A stretch of DNA of 43,910 nt from JANPJV01 sp031425695 (GCA_031425695.1 JANPJV010000022.1:1-43910), one strand, 5' to 3'. Positions 32,665-42,113 are shown, counted from the stretch's first letter. Numbers and translations: made by a program. The notes: generated from the letters alone by a model not told the origin.

Positions 32665-35292
32665 ATGAGCGATCCGCAGAATTTCAACATGACGACGCCG
32701 CCACCCATCTCGGTGGGGACGGTGGTGACGTCATTGAGTGGGAAGGCGGAGCCGGCGGCGCAAGACGGGGAGTTCCGGTTGCCGGGGTACCGGATGCTCG
32801 GGGAGATCGGGCGCGGGGGGATGGGGACGGTCTATCTGTTCGAGCAGGAGAAGCCACGGCGGCGGGTGGCGATCAAGACCATGCTCGCGAGCGCGACCAA
32901 TGTCGAACTCCTGGCGCGCTTCGAGCTGGAGGCAGAGATCCTGGCGCGGCTGCAACATCCGGGCATTGCGCAGATCTTCGCCACCGGTTGGGTCGGCATG
33001 ACCCCGTACATCATCATGGAGTTCATCGACGGCCCTAACCTTACCGACTACGGTGTCGCGGTCGCGCTGGAAGACAAGCTGCGCGTGCTCGCGCGGACCT
33101 GCGACGCGATCGAGCACGCGCACCAGCGCGGCGTGATCCATCGCGATCTCAAGCCGACCAATGTCTTGGTCAGCGGCGCGGGGAAGCCGAAGGTGCTCGA
33201 TTTCGGGGTCGCCCGCCTGCAGGGCGAGCAGACCTTTGCCGATTCCAAGCTCACCAGTGCCGGCACCCTGCTCGGCACGGTGAGCTACATGAGCCCGGAG
33301 CAGGCGCGCGGCGACAACGCCAATATCGACACGCGCAGCGATGTGTATGCGCTCGGCGTGATCGGCTACGAGCTGGTTGCCGGGGCGCTGCCCTATGCGC
33401 TCAAGGGACTGTCGCTGTTCGATGCGCTGAAAGCCATCCAGGAGGCGCCGGCAAAGCCGCTCGAAAAGGTCGACCGCGACCTCGCGTTGATCTTCGCGTG
33501 CGCGCTCGACAAGGATCCGGCGCGGCGTTACCAGGGCGCGGGCGAATTTGCCGCGGACCTGCGGCGTTTCCTGCGTCACGAGTCGATCCAGGCGCGTCCG
33601 CCGAGCGTCTGGTACCAGACGCGCAAGTTTGCCCGCCGACACCCGCTGCCGGTCGCCGGTGCGCTGTTCGCACTGATTGCCCTGGTCGCGGCCGCGATCC
33701 TGATGAGCGCGATTGCGATCCGGGAACGCGAGGCGCGCGCGCGTTCTGCCGACGTCACGGCCTTCTTCACCGACATGCTCTCGCGGGCGAATCCGGCCTT
33801 GAGCGTCGGTCGCAGCGTGACCGTGCGCGAGCTCATTGACGAGGTGGCGGCATCGGTCGGTGAGCGCCTGGAGCACGCGCCCATCGAGCAGGCCGGCGTG
33901 CGGCGCACGCTCGGTGAAACCTATCTCGGGCTGGGTTTCTACCGGCGCGCCGCGAAGCAGTTCGAGGCGGCCACGCAACTCCTACCGGTGAGTGCCCCCG
34001 AACGCGCGCATCTGCAATCGCAGTGGGCGACTGCCTTGCTCGGCCTCGGCGAGCTCAAGAACGCCGATGCGCTGGGGACCGAAGTATTGGCCATGGAGCC
34101 CGCGCTGTCGGTGCGCACGCAGGTCCTGCGCATGCAGGCGGAGGCGGCACTCGAGCTCGGCGACGACGAGCGTGGGGAGAGCCTGGTACGCAGCGCCCTG
34201 GGTGTATTCGCGCGCTTCGATCGCGAGCCGGCGCTGCCCCCGCAGGTCGATGTCGAGGTATCGAGCGCATTGTTGCTGCTGGCGCGGATCGTGGCTGGCG
34301 AAGGCGATTCCGCTCAGGCCTTGCGCATCGCCGGCCGCGCGCGCCTGTACGCGCCGGATGCGTATCGAGACCTGCAGGCCAGCCTGTTCGAGGTCGAGCT
34401 GCAAGCCGACGCCGCGCGGGCCACTGCGCTGCTTGCGGAGGTCGCCGATCGACTGGGCGAGACCCACGAATTCCACCTGCAGGTCGAGGCGGTGCGCAAC
34501 CGCCTGGCGATCGCCGATGCCAAGGAGCTGGTCACGCGCCGGCAGGCATTGCTGGCTCGCAGCGAGATCCTGCTCGATCCGACGCATCCGTTGCTGCTGC
34601 ACTTCGCCGTGGATGTGTACGCACTGCAGCAGCAGCTCGGCGGCCACTCTGCAGCGCTCGATGAGCTGCGGGGGATGTTCACCCAGGTGTGCCGGAACAA
34701 GGCCCGAAGCACGGGGATCTGCCTCAGTACGGGGGTCGACCTGGCGCGGGCGCTTGGGCGACAGGGGCGTGGCGCAGAAGCCGAGAGCCTTTGGACCAAC
34801 GCACTCGCCGGCGCATCGCTGCGCTACGGCGACGAGCATGCGCAGACGCTTGCCGTGCGCGCTGGCTATGCCGACTTTCTACGCGACCGCGGCGATTACG
34901 CCGCGGCGGATCTCGAGGCCGCCTCGTTGCTCGGGAGCGTCAGCGGAATCGCGGATCGGGTCGAGCTGTACCGTGGCTACGCCGAATCCTTGCGCAAGCA
35001 AAAGCGCTTCGGCGAGGCTCTGGCACAGATCGAAGCTGCGCGCGCATTGCAGCGCCAGGCCGCGCCGGACTCCGCTGCGGCGGCCGACCTGCAGCGTCGA
35101 CGCGCGCTCCTGTTGATCGCGCTGGGCGGGCGCGAGTACGGGCTCGCGGAACTGGGCGAGAGCTGGGTCACGCTCAGCGCGAACGTAACCGGCACGGCCT
35201 TGCAGTTGGCCGCGATCGACACGGCGAACGCGCTGGCCGAGATCGGCGAACCCGCGCTGGCACACGAATGGCGAGCGCGCGGGCATTTGTGA
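32665..35292 (+). CDS. Ser/Thr protein kinase with TPR region (second copy type)
   Basis: An 875-residue kinase. The domain spans about 40-310: LGEIGRGGMGTVY (45-57), VAIK with K71, IHRDLKPTNVLV with D161, DFGVAR with D179, and GTVSYMSPEQARGDNANI. One membrane helix lies at about 328-352 (LPVAGALFALIALVAAAILM), followed by a long TPR-like C-terminus (about 355-875). It is laid out like the 13878-16526 kinase but the sequences are clearly different and there is no ECF gene next to it. Whether it signals to the same or another partner is unknown. The ATG at 32665 lacks a clear ribosome-binding site. Its stop lies 24 bp before a repeat. Confidence 0.9.
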   Translation: MSDPQNFNMTTPPPISVGTVVTSLSGKAEPAAQDGEFRLPGYRMLGEIGRGGMGTVYLFEQEKPRRRVAIKTMLASATNVELLARFELEAEILARLQHPGIAQIFATGWVGMTPYIIMEFIDGPNLTDYGVAVALEDKLRVLARTCDAIEHAHQRGVIHRDLKPTNVLVSGAGKPKVLDFGVARLQGEQTFADSKLTSAGTLLGTVSYMSPEQARGDNANIDTRSDVYALGVIGYELVAGALPYALKGLSLFDALKAIQEAPAKPLEKVDRDLALIFACALDKDPARRYQGAGEFAADLRRFLRHESIQARPPSVWYQTRKFARRHPLPVAGALFALIALVAAAILMSAIAIREREARARSADVTAFFTDMLSRANPALSVGRSVTVRELIDEVAASVGERLEHAPIEQAGVRRTLGETYLGLGFYRRAAKQFEAATQLLPVSAPERAHLQSQWATALLGLGELKNADALGTEVLAMEPALSVRTQVLRMQAEAALELGDDERGESLVRSALGVFARFDREPALPPQVDVEVSSALLLLARIVAGEGDSAQALRIAGRARLYAPDAYRDLQASLFEVELQADAARATALLAEVADRLGETHEFHLQVEAVRNRLAIADAKELVTRRQALLARSEILLDPTHPLLLHFAVDVYALQQQLGGHSAALDELRGMFTQVCRNKARSTGICLSTGVDLARALGRQGRGAEAESLWTNALAGASLRYGDEHAQTLAVRAGYADFLRDRGDYAAADLEAASLLGSVSGIADRVELYRGYAESLRKQKRFGEALAQIEAARALQRQAAPDSAAAADLQRRRALLLIALGGREYGLAELGESWVTLSANVTGTALQLAAIDTANALAEIGEPALAHEWRARGHL

Positions 35293-35315
35293 CAACCATG
35301 GGCCTCGAAGGACGC

Positions 35316-35446
35316 AAAGAAGCGGGACGGGAAGGAAGCGAAGGAAAGCAGAAAGGAATCGAAGGAAACGGAATGCACCAACGCTGGTTAGCGCTTTCCT
35401 TCGCTTCCTTGTTTTTCAACTTCGCTTCCTTCCCGCCCGCTCTTTT
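35316..35446. repeat. GGAAGCGAAGG inverted-repeat element, copy 3
   Basis: Left arm (AAAGAAGCGGGACGGGAAGG, AAGCGAAGGAAAGCAGAAAG) and right arm (TTTCCTTCGCTTCCTTGTTT then TTCAACTTCGCTTCCTTCCC and GCCCGCTCTTTT) pair with several mismatches. The element is in the gap between convergent genes (kinase and GGDEF-EAL protein), 27 bp from the latter's stop. It is the most diverged of the three copies. Confidence 0.85.
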
Positions 35447-35473
35447 GGCTTCGAGTCCTTTGACTTTGCCGCC

Positions 35474-38400
35474 CTACGTCGCCAGCGGCAAGTCCAGCTG
35501 CTCGTTGGGTTCGATCGCGGTGAGGCGGGACTGGTGCTCGAGCAGCAGCTTGAGCAGCGGCTCGGCGGCGAGCGGGCGGGCGATCAGGTAACCCTGGGCT
35601 TCGTCGCAGGCATGCGCGCGCAGGAAGTCGAGCTGGCCCTGGGTCTCGACGCCTTCGGCGATCACTTTCAGGCCCATCGAATGGGCCATGGTGATGATGG
35701 TGGCGGTGATCGCCTCGTCATCGGGATCGGTGGTGATCTCGCCGACGAATTCCTTGTCGATCTTCAGGGTGTCGATCGGCAGCCGCTTCAGGTAGGCCAG
35801 CGAGGAGTAACCCGTGCCGAAGTCGTCGATCGCGATCTGCACGCCGAGCGTCTTGATCTGGCTCAGGGTCAGGATCGATTGCTCGGCATTCGCCATGACC
35901 ATGCTCTCGGTCAGTTCGAGCTCGAGACAGCCGGCGGGAATGTCGTATTCGGCGAGGACCCGCTGCATGACCGTGTAGAGCTCGCCGCGCAGCAGTTGCA
36001 GCATCGAGACGTTGACCGCCATGGTGATGGTCTGGATGCCTGCGGCGAACCACGTTCGCAGGTGGGCGCAGGCCTCGCGCAGCACCCATTCGCCGATCGG
36101 CACGATCAGCCCGGTCTCCTCCGCGAGTGCGATGAATACCGCGGGTGAGACTTCTCCGAGCTCGGTGTTGGTCCAGCGCAGCAGTGCCTCGACGCCAGTG
36201 ATGCGACCGTCAGCCAGGCCGAGCTTGGGCTGGAACACCAGCGAAAACTCGCGCCGTTCAATCGCCTGGTGCAGCTGCGTGACCATCGACGCGTGCAGGC
36301 GCGCGTGTGCTTCCATCGCTTCCGTATAGAGCTGGAAGGTGTTGCGGCCGCGTTCCTTGGCCTGGTACATCGCAGTATCGGCGAACTTCAGCAGATCGCT
36401 GGGGCTGCGCCCGTGATCGGGATAAACGCTGATGCCAATAGAGGTCGAGATCACGACCTGGGTGCGACCGTCGATATCGAGCGGGCGCATGAATGCTTCG
36501 AGCAACCCCCGCGCGACATTTTCCGCTTCCGCGGGCGTGCTCAGGTTTTCGACGATGACGGTGAACTCGTCGCCACCGAGGCGGGCAACGGTATCGGTGC
36601 CCTGGATGCTCATCTGGATTCGCGCGGCGGCTGCCTTCAGCAGGCGGTCGCCAGCGGCATGGCCCATCGAGTCATTGACGTGCTTGAATCGGTCGAGATC
36701 GAGGAACAGGACCGCAAGCCGGCTCGAATTCTCGCGGGCGCGCGCCAGTGCGAGGCCAAGGCGGTCAGCCAGCATCGCGCGATTGGGCAGGCCGGTCAGG
36801 GTGTCGTAATTGGCGAGGTAGCGCAGTTCCTGTTCGGCGCGCTTGCGGTCGGTAATGTCGGTCATGACGCCGACCCAGTTCACGCGTTGACGTTGGCGGT
36901 CGATGACCTCGGACACTTCCAGCGAGCACAGGAATTCTTCGCCGTCCTTGCGCCGCTGCCAGACCTCGCCACTCCAGTGACCGTTCTCCTCGAGGATTTG
37001 GCGCAGCTTGCGCGTCTGCGTGCCGTCGTGCTTTTCGCAATCGAGGATCGACGCGTTGAGGCCGATGATCTCGGTTTCGCTGTAACCCGTGATGCGGGTG
37101 AACGCCGGGTTGACCGAGCAGAAACGGTATTCGAGATCGGTCACGGTGACCGCCTCGCCCATGCTGCGGATGACCTCTTCGGCAATCCGCTTGTCACTCT
37201 CGGCCTCGCGGCTGCCGGTGATGTTGCGCGCGGTGCCGGCGACGCGCAGCGGTTGGCCGTTTTCGTCGCGGTCGACGATCTTGCCGCGTGAGAGCACCCA
37301 GATGTACTCACCCTTGGCGTTCTTGACGCGATGTTCGGATTGGAAATACTCGCGCTGTCCGGTGACGTGCTCGGCGAGGATGCGCTCGACCTGCGGCAGG
37401 TCTTCGGGATGCACCGAGCGCTTGCGCCAGTCGTCGCCACTGATTGCGGTTTCGGATTCGGACTGTCCGAGCAGGCTGTCGGCACCGATGCGGAAGAGCA
37501 CGCCGCGGCGAATGTCCCAATCCCAGAACTCGTCACCCGAGCCCCAGATCGCGACGCGCAGGCGCTCCTCGCGCTCGTTGAGCGCATGCGTATGCGCCTG
37601 CAGCCGCTGCAGGCGGCGCCGCTGCAGGGCAAGCGTCGACAACACGGCAATGATGGCCAGCAGGCCATAGACGATATTGGCAGGCGGTGACTTCCACCAC
37701 TCGCTTTCGACCGTCAGCGGGAGCGCCAGCTGCTCGGCGCTCATGACCAGGTCGCGGTTGCTCGCGCGCACCTGCAAGGTGTACTGGCCGGGCTCGAGAT
37801 TGGTGAAGCTGACCTGGCGGCGGGTGCCGAGCTCGACCCAGTTTTCGTCGAAGCCAGCGAGCCGGTACGAAAAGCGATTGCGCGCTGGTGCTGCAAAATC
37901 GAGCGCGGCAAACTCGAACCCGACCAGCCGCTGCTGCGGCGCGAGGACGATCGCCGAGCTCGCTTCCGGGTCGAGCAGTGCTTTCCAGGATTGGTCGGTC
38001 TGCACCGCGGTCAGGACCACGCGCGGGGCATAGTCGCTGTCGCGGATCAGCACAGGATCGAACAGGTTGATCCCTTGCTGACCGCCGAACGCAATGCGGC
38101 CGTCGGCGAGCTTGAGATGTGCGCCGCCGTTGAACTCCAGCCCTTGCAGGCCGTCCTGCAGGGTGTAGCTGCGGAATTCCTCGGTGCGGCGGTCGAAGCG
38201 CACGATGCCGCGGTTGGTCGACAGCCAGAGCGCGCCGCGGGCATCCTCGACGATGCCGTAGACGGTGCCGCTCGGCAGTCCATCGCCCACCAGCCAGCGC
38301 CGGAATCGCGCCGTGTTTGCGTCCATGCTGATCAGTTGGCTGAGGCCGTCGTGGCTGCCGATGAAGAGTGCGCCATCCGCGCCCTGGTAGATGACGCGGA

Positions 38401-40099
38401 TCAGGTTGCCGGCCTGGGTGTCGTCCCCGGCACCGGCACGTGGCATGCGCCGGAGCTTCCCGCTGGCCGGATCGTAGACGTTGAGCCCATCGAAGGTGCC
38501 GATCCAGATGAGGCCGGCGCGATCCTCGGTGATGGTCAAGACGGCGTTATGCCAGAGACTGTCGGCCGCGCCCGCGCGGCGCGAAAAACGCGTCCAGGTG
38601 CCGTCCTCTGGCGCGAAGCGCAGCAGCCCTGCGGCCATGGTCCCGAGCCAGACACCGCCATCGCGGGCGACTGTCACCGCACGCACGAAGGGCTTGTTGC
38701 CGGCCCCTTCGATGGGCAAGGAAAGTAACTGCGCCTCCGCGAGGCCAGGGTCGAGCACAAAGGCGCCGCGGTTGCTGCCGAGCCACCAGCGCCCGTCCTT
38801 CGAACGGCTGACATCGAACACGCGCAGATCGAGCACGCGCTCTTTCTCGGGCAGGGCCGCGCGCAGGATATCGAGGAAGTAATCGAACTTCCCGGTACGG
38901 AAATCGAAGCGCTTGAGCCCGTCGCCCTCGGTGCCGATGACCAGCCGGCCCTGATCGTCCTGCAGCAGGCTGCGCGTGTTGTTGGTCTCGACTGCCCGCC
39001 GCGCCGGGTTGTCGTCGAGCAGGAAAGAGAAGCGCGCGCCGGCGGGATCGACGCGACTGACACCGTAGACATAGCCCCCGATCCAGAGCAACCCGGAGCG
39101 GTCCACGGTCAGCGTGCGCACGGAATCTTCGGCGAGGCTGCCGGCCACGCGGGGATTGCTGTGCAGGCGTTCGAGTTGGCTACCGGCCGCGTCGACCACG
39201 ACCAATCCGCCGCCCAGGATTGCAGCCCAGATGCGCCCGTCCGGCGTCTGCGTGAGCGCCAATACCTCGGTCGGCTCCTCGGCCGGAGTCTGCCGTGGCC
39301 AGACCAGCGTCGGCTGCAATTGCGCATCGAGCCGGTGCAGACCATCGACAGCTCCGACCCAGAGACTGCCGTCGCGTGCCGAAAGCACCGAGAGGCTGGC
39401 GCCGATTTGGTCGCTGGCGACGCGGGTCGCCTCCATCAAGGTCGGCTCGATTCGCCACAGTCCGCCGGTGGTGGCCACCAGGATCGAGCCGTCCGCCGCG
39501 CGCGCCATTCCGCGGACTTGCGGGCTCGGCAGCGTGGCAGGATCGAAGACGATCAGGTCCTGGCGTTCACCGGCCGCGTTCAGCAGGCTGACGCCGCGGT
39601 GATTGCCGATCCATAGCCCACGACCCGGGTCGGGCAACAGCGCGCCGATTGCGCCGGCGCGTTCCAGGGCGGCAGGGAGCCCCGTCGAGACCGTGATGAA
39701 CTGCCCGCGCGCGGCGTCGAAGCGCGCCAGGCCGGCGGCGTTGGTGCCGATCCACAGCGTGCCGTCCGCATCCTGCGCGAGCGCGGTGACGAAATTGTCG
39801 GGCAGGCTCCTGGGGTCTTCCGGGCTGTGCTGGAAGGCGATGAAGCGATAGCCGTCGTAGCGATGAAGGCCCCCCTGCGTCGCCACCCAGATGAAGCCGG
39901 TGCGATCCTGCAGGATTGCGTTGACCGTGTTCTGTACCAGGTCGTCGTCGGCGTTGACGCGCGCAAACACGTACTTGCGCTCGACCGCGAAGGCCGCCTG
40001 CCCGCACCCGAGGACAATCAACAGCACCGCCGCAAGCCAGCAGGCCGAGCGTGACCGCGCCCTGGCACTCGCAGCTTTGCAGTCGGGCCGTCTCGACAT
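35474..40099 (-). CDS. Propeller sensor - PAS - GGDEF - EAL c-di-GMP protein
   Basis: A 1541-residue membrane sensor. Signal peptide (SACWLAAVLLIVLGCGQAAF) and a large periplasmic region of two-component-regulator propeller repeats (about 45-720; recurring DRTGFIWVATQGGLHRYDG, DADGTLWIGTNAAGLARFD), then Y_Y_Y-type beta domain, a membrane helix near 805-830 (NIVYGLLAIIAVLSTLALQR), two PAS domains (about 840-1085), GGDEF (motif ARLGGDEF near 1175) and EAL (GVEALLRW near 1303; DDFGTGYSSLAYLKRLPIDT near 1425). Both catalytic motifs are intact, so it may make and break c-di-GMP. The RxxD inhibitory site is not kept (QGTD precedes GGDEF). The start has an array of 38-bp repeats about 80 bp upstream. 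Confidence 0.92.
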   Translation of the reverse strand: MSRRPDCKAASARARSRSACWLAAVLLIVLGCGQAAFAVERKYVFARVNADDDLVQNTVNAILQDRTGFIWVATQGGLHRYDGYRFIAFQHSPEDPRSLPDNFVTALAQDADGTLWIGTNAAGLARFDAARGQFITVSTGLPAALERAGAIGALLPDPGRGLWIGNHRGVSLLNAAGERQDLIVFDPATLPSPQVRGMARAADGSILVATTGGLWRIEPTLMEATRVASDQIGASLSVLSARDGSLWVGAVDGLHRLDAQLQPTLVWPRQTPAEEPTEVLALTQTPDGRIWAAILGGGLVVVDAAGSQLERLHSNPRVAGSLAEDSVRTLTVDRSGLLWIGGYVYGVSRVDPAGARFSFLLDDNPARRAVETNNTRSLLQDDQGRLVIGTEGDGLKRFDFRTGKFDYFLDILRAALPEKERVLDLRVFDVSRSKDGRWWLGSNRGAFVLDPGLAEAQLLSLPIEGAGNKPFVRAVTVARDGGVWLGTMAAGLLRFAPEDGTWTRFSRRAGAADSLWHNAVLTITEDRAGLIWIGTFDGLNVYDPASGKLRRMPRAGAGDDTQAGNLIRVIYQGADGALFIGSHDGLSQLISMDANTARFRRWLVGDGLPSGTVYGIVEDARGALWLSTNRGIVRFDRRTEEFRSYTLQDGLQGLEFNGGAHLKLADGRIAFGGQQGINLFDPVLIRDSDYAPRVVLTAVQTDQSWKALLDPEASSAIVLAPQQRLVGFEFAALDFAAPARNRFSYRLAGFDENWVELGTRRQVSFTNLEPGQYTLQVRASNRDLVMSAEQLALPLTVESEWWKSPPANIVYGLLAIIAVLSTLALQRRRLQRLQAHTHALNEREERLRVAIWGSGDEFWDWDIRRGVLFRIGADSLLGQSESETAISGDDWRKRSVHPEDLPQVERILAEHVTGQREYFQSEHRVKNAKGEYIWVLSRGKIVDRDENGQPLRVAGTARNITGSREAESDKRIAEEVIRSMGEAVTVTDLEYRFCSVNPAFTRITGYSETEIIGLNASILDCEKHDGTQTRKLRQILEENGHWSGEVWQRRKDGEEFLCSLEVSEVIDRQRQRVNWVGVMTDITDRKRAEQELRYLANYDTLTGLPNRAMLADRLGLALARARENSSRLAVLFLDLDRFKHVNDSMGHAAGDRLLKAAAARIQMSIQGTDTVARLGGDEFTVIVENLSTPAEAENVARGLLEAFMRPLDIDGRTQVVISTSIGISVYPDHGRSPSDLLKFADTAMYQAKERGRNTFQLYTEAMEAHARLHASMVTQLHQAIERREFSLVFQPKLGLADGRITGVEALLRWTNTELGEVSPAVFIALAEETGLIVPIGEWVLREACAHLRTWFAAGIQTITMAVNVSMLQLLRGELYTVMQRVLAEYDIPAGCLELELTESMVMANAEQSILTLSQIKTLGVQIAIDDFGTGYSSLAYLKRLPIDTLKIDKEFVGEITTDPDDEAITATIITMAHSMGLKVIAEGVETQGQLDFLRAHACDEAQGYLIARPLAAEPLLKLLLEHQSRLTAIEPNEQLDLPLAT

Positions 40100-40175
40100 G
40101 GACTTTGGGGCTCACCGCCATCTGCTTGCGCAGTCTGGCGATGAGGATAACGCGATGTGGGCGGCGAGCTTTGCT

Positions 40176-40361
40176 TTGCGTGGGTCCGGACCTTGTCCGG
40201 ACGCTCTGCCGCTTTGCGTGGGTCCGGACCTTGTCCGGACGCTCTGCCGCATTGCGTGGGTCCGGACCTTGTCCGGACGCTCTGCCGCTTTGCGTGGGCC
40301 CGGACCTTGTCCGGACGCTCTGCCGCTTGGCGTGGGTCCGGACCTTGTCCGGACGCTCTTG
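40176..40361. repeat. Five tandem 38-bp repeats with a GTCCGGAC-CTT-GTCCGGAC core
   Basis: Core GTCCGGACCTTGTCCGGAC starts at 40184, 40222, 40260, 40298 (one change, GCCC) and 40336: a strict 38-bp period. The rest of each unit is GCTCTGCCGCTTTGCGTGG, nearly invariant. Each core is two perfect GTCCGGAC palindromes. The same core forms the hairpin at 6370-6434. Lies upstream of the propeller-GGDEF-EAL gene on the (-) strand and past the stop of the small secreted peptide gene. It could be an array of regulator sites. Confidence 0.92.
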
Positions 40362-40392
40362 CCCCGCAGCAAGCTCCACTCTACAACGGCGA

Positions 40393-40572
40393 CTAGCCGT
40401 TCTGGCGCTGGGCACCTGGCAGCGTCGGTGCAACGGCAACAGGCGCGGCAACTCCTGACGCGACGCCCGGGCTCAGCGCATTGACGCGCGCCTCGGCTCG
40501 CACTTCGGCCATGGCCTGCGACATCGGGGCCATCAACGCGGCGGCCAGGGTCATCGTCAGCGAGCGGTACAT
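40393..40572 (-). CDS. Small secreted peptide of unknown function
   Basis: A 59-residue product starting MYRSLTMTLAAALMAPMSQA, continuing MAEVRAEARVNALSPGVASG and ending VAPTLPGAQRQNG. The first 22 residues form a signal peptide with an AMA cleavage site, leaving a mature peptide of about 37 residues rich in Ala, Val and Pro. The ATG at 40572 has GGAG 8 bases upstream, and codon use resembles the neighbours, but the ORF is short. No family recognised. Downstream of hslU on the same strand but separated by a 194-bp gap holding a palindrome. Confidence 0.5.
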   Translation of the reverse strand: MYRSLTMTLAAALMAPMSQAMAEVRAEARVNALSPGVASGVAAPVAVAPTLPGAQRQNG

Positions 40573-40675
40573 TTGCGTTCTCCGGTGTGTGCTTGGTGGT
40601 GTGGTGTAATGGTGATGCAACACACCAGCGTCAGCAATGTGCCGGGAGTCATGGGGGGCCAGACCGCCCGCTCTC

Positions 40676-40746
40676 GGTGGGTCTGCGCTGCGCGCGGACG
40701 CTTTTCTGTCTGGAGCGAAAGCGTCCGCGCATAGCGCCGACCCACC
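40676..40746. repeat. GGTGGGTCTGCGC hairpin element downstream of hslU
   Basis: Left arm 40676-40704 (GGTGGGTCTGCGCTGCGCGC then GGACGCTTT) pairs with right arm 40718-40746 (AAAGCGTCCGCGCATAGCGC then CGACCCACC) with about three mismatches over 29 bp around a 13-bp loop. It lies 20 bp past the hslU stop and is well placed to act as a terminator or mRNA-end stabiliser for hslVU. Confidence 0.8.
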
Positions 40747-40766
40747 AAAATCAACACCAACAACCG

Positions 40767-42113
40767 CTACAAGATATAGCGGCTCAAATCCTCGTTCTTC
40801 GCCAGCTCGGCGAGGTACTTGTCGACATAGGCGACGTCGATGACGATGGTCTCGCCGGGGTGCTCGTGGGCGTCGAAGGAGAGGTGTTCGAGCAGGCGTT
40901 CGAGCACGGTGTGGAGTCGCCGGGCGCCGATGTTTTCCATGCGCTCGTTGACATGCGCGGCAATCTCGGCGATGCGGCGGATGCCCTCCCTGGTGAACTC
41001 GATGCCGAGCCCTTCGGTGCCGAGCAAGGCGACGTACTGGCGCGTGAGCGCGTTGCTCGGCTCGGCAAGGATGCGCTCGAAATCGTCGACGCCGAGCGCG
41101 GTCAGCTCGACGCGGATGGGGAAGCGTCCCTGCAGCTCGGGGATCAAGTCGGACGGCTTCGCCAGGTGGAAGGCGCCGGAGGCGATGAACAGGATGTGGT
41201 CGGTCTTGACCTGGCCGTACTTGGTCGACACGGTCGAACCTTCGACCAGCGGCAACAGGTCGCGCTGCACGCCTTCGCGGCTGACGTCGGCGCCGCTGAA
41301 CTCGCCACGCCGGCAGACCTTGTCGATCTCGTCGATGAAGACGATGCCGTTCTGCTCCACGTTGTGCAGCGCCAGGGTCTTGATCTCGTCCTCGTTGACC
41401 AGCTTGCCGGCCTCTTCCTCGATCAGCGCGATCCGCGCCTTGGCGATAGGCAGCTTGCGCTTGGTGCTGCGCCCTTGCCCGAGGTTCTGGAACAGGCCCT
41501 TCAGCTGTCCGGCCATCTCTTCCATGCCCGGCGGCGTCGCGATGTCGACACCAAAGTTCTGCGCGATCTCGATCTCGATCTCGCGTTCATCGAGCGTGCC
41601 TTCGCGCAGCCGGACGCGCATCTTGGCGCGAGTGTCGTTGTCGCGCTCATTGGATTCGCTCGGGTTGTGGTCGAAGGACAGACCCTGCCGCCGCGGCACC
41701 AGCGCATCGAGGATGCGGTCCTCGGCGCGCTCTTCGGCCTGCGCGCGTACCTTGGTGACCGCCTGGTCACGGGTCATCTTGACGGCCGCATCGGTGAGGT
41801 CGCGGATGATCGTCTCCACGTCCTTGCCGACGTAGCCGACCTCGGTGAACTTGGTCGCCTCGACCTTCACGAACGGCGCATTCGCGAGCGTCGCCAGGCG
41901 CCTTGCAATCTCGGTCTTGCCGACGCCGGTGGGGCCGATCATCAGGATGTTCTTCGGCGTGACTTCCGCGCGCATGGCCGGGTCGAGCTGCATCCGCCGC
42001 CAACGGTTGCGCAGCGCGATGGCGACCGCGCGCTTGGCCGCGCTCTGGCCGATGATGTACTGGTCGAGCGCAGCTACAATCTTGTCAGGGGTCATCGGGG
42101 TTTCCAGGCTCAC
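40767..42113 (-). CDS. hslU: ATP-dependent protease ATPase subunit HslU
   Basis: A 448-residue AAA+ unfoldase, partner of the HslV peptidase. It shows ALDQYIIGQSAAKRAVAIAL, Walker A GPTGVGKTE (60-68), KFTEVGYVGKDVETIIRDL, Walker B GIVFIDEIDKVCRRG, the intermediate domain (about 110-235) and the C-terminus LSRYIL, whose last residues dock into HslV. The start is a GTG at 42111-42113 overlapping the hslV TGA, giving MSLETPMTPDKIV; other xanthomonads have a comparable short lead before MTP. An ATG 6 codons in is the alternative. Operon with hslV. Confidence 0.97.
   Translation of the reverse strand: MSLETPMTPDKIVAALDQYIIGQSAAKRAVAIALRNRWRRMQLDPAMRAEVTPKNILMIGPTGVGKTEIARRLATLANAPFVKVEATKFTEVGYVGKDVETIIRDLTDAAVKMTRDQAVTKVRAQAEERAEDRILDALVPRRQGLSFDHNPSESNERDNDTRAKMRVRLREGTLDEREIEIEIAQNFGVDIATPPGMEEMAGQLKGLFQNLGQGRSTKRKLPIAKARIALIEEEAGKLVNEDEIKTLALHNVEQNGIVFIDEIDKVCRRGEFSGADVSREGVQRDLLPLVEGSTVSTKYGQVKTDHILFIASGAFHLAKPSDLIPELQGRFPIRVELTALGVDDFERILAEPSNALTRQYVALLGTEGLGIEFTREGIRRIAEIAAHVNERMENIGARRLHTVLERLLEHLSFDAHEHPGETIVIDVAYVDKYLAELAKNEDLSRYIL

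Noticed and set aside
40176..40361. CRISPR array
   Set aside because: The 38-bp units are contiguous and nearly identical along their whole length; there are no variable spacers and no cas genes.
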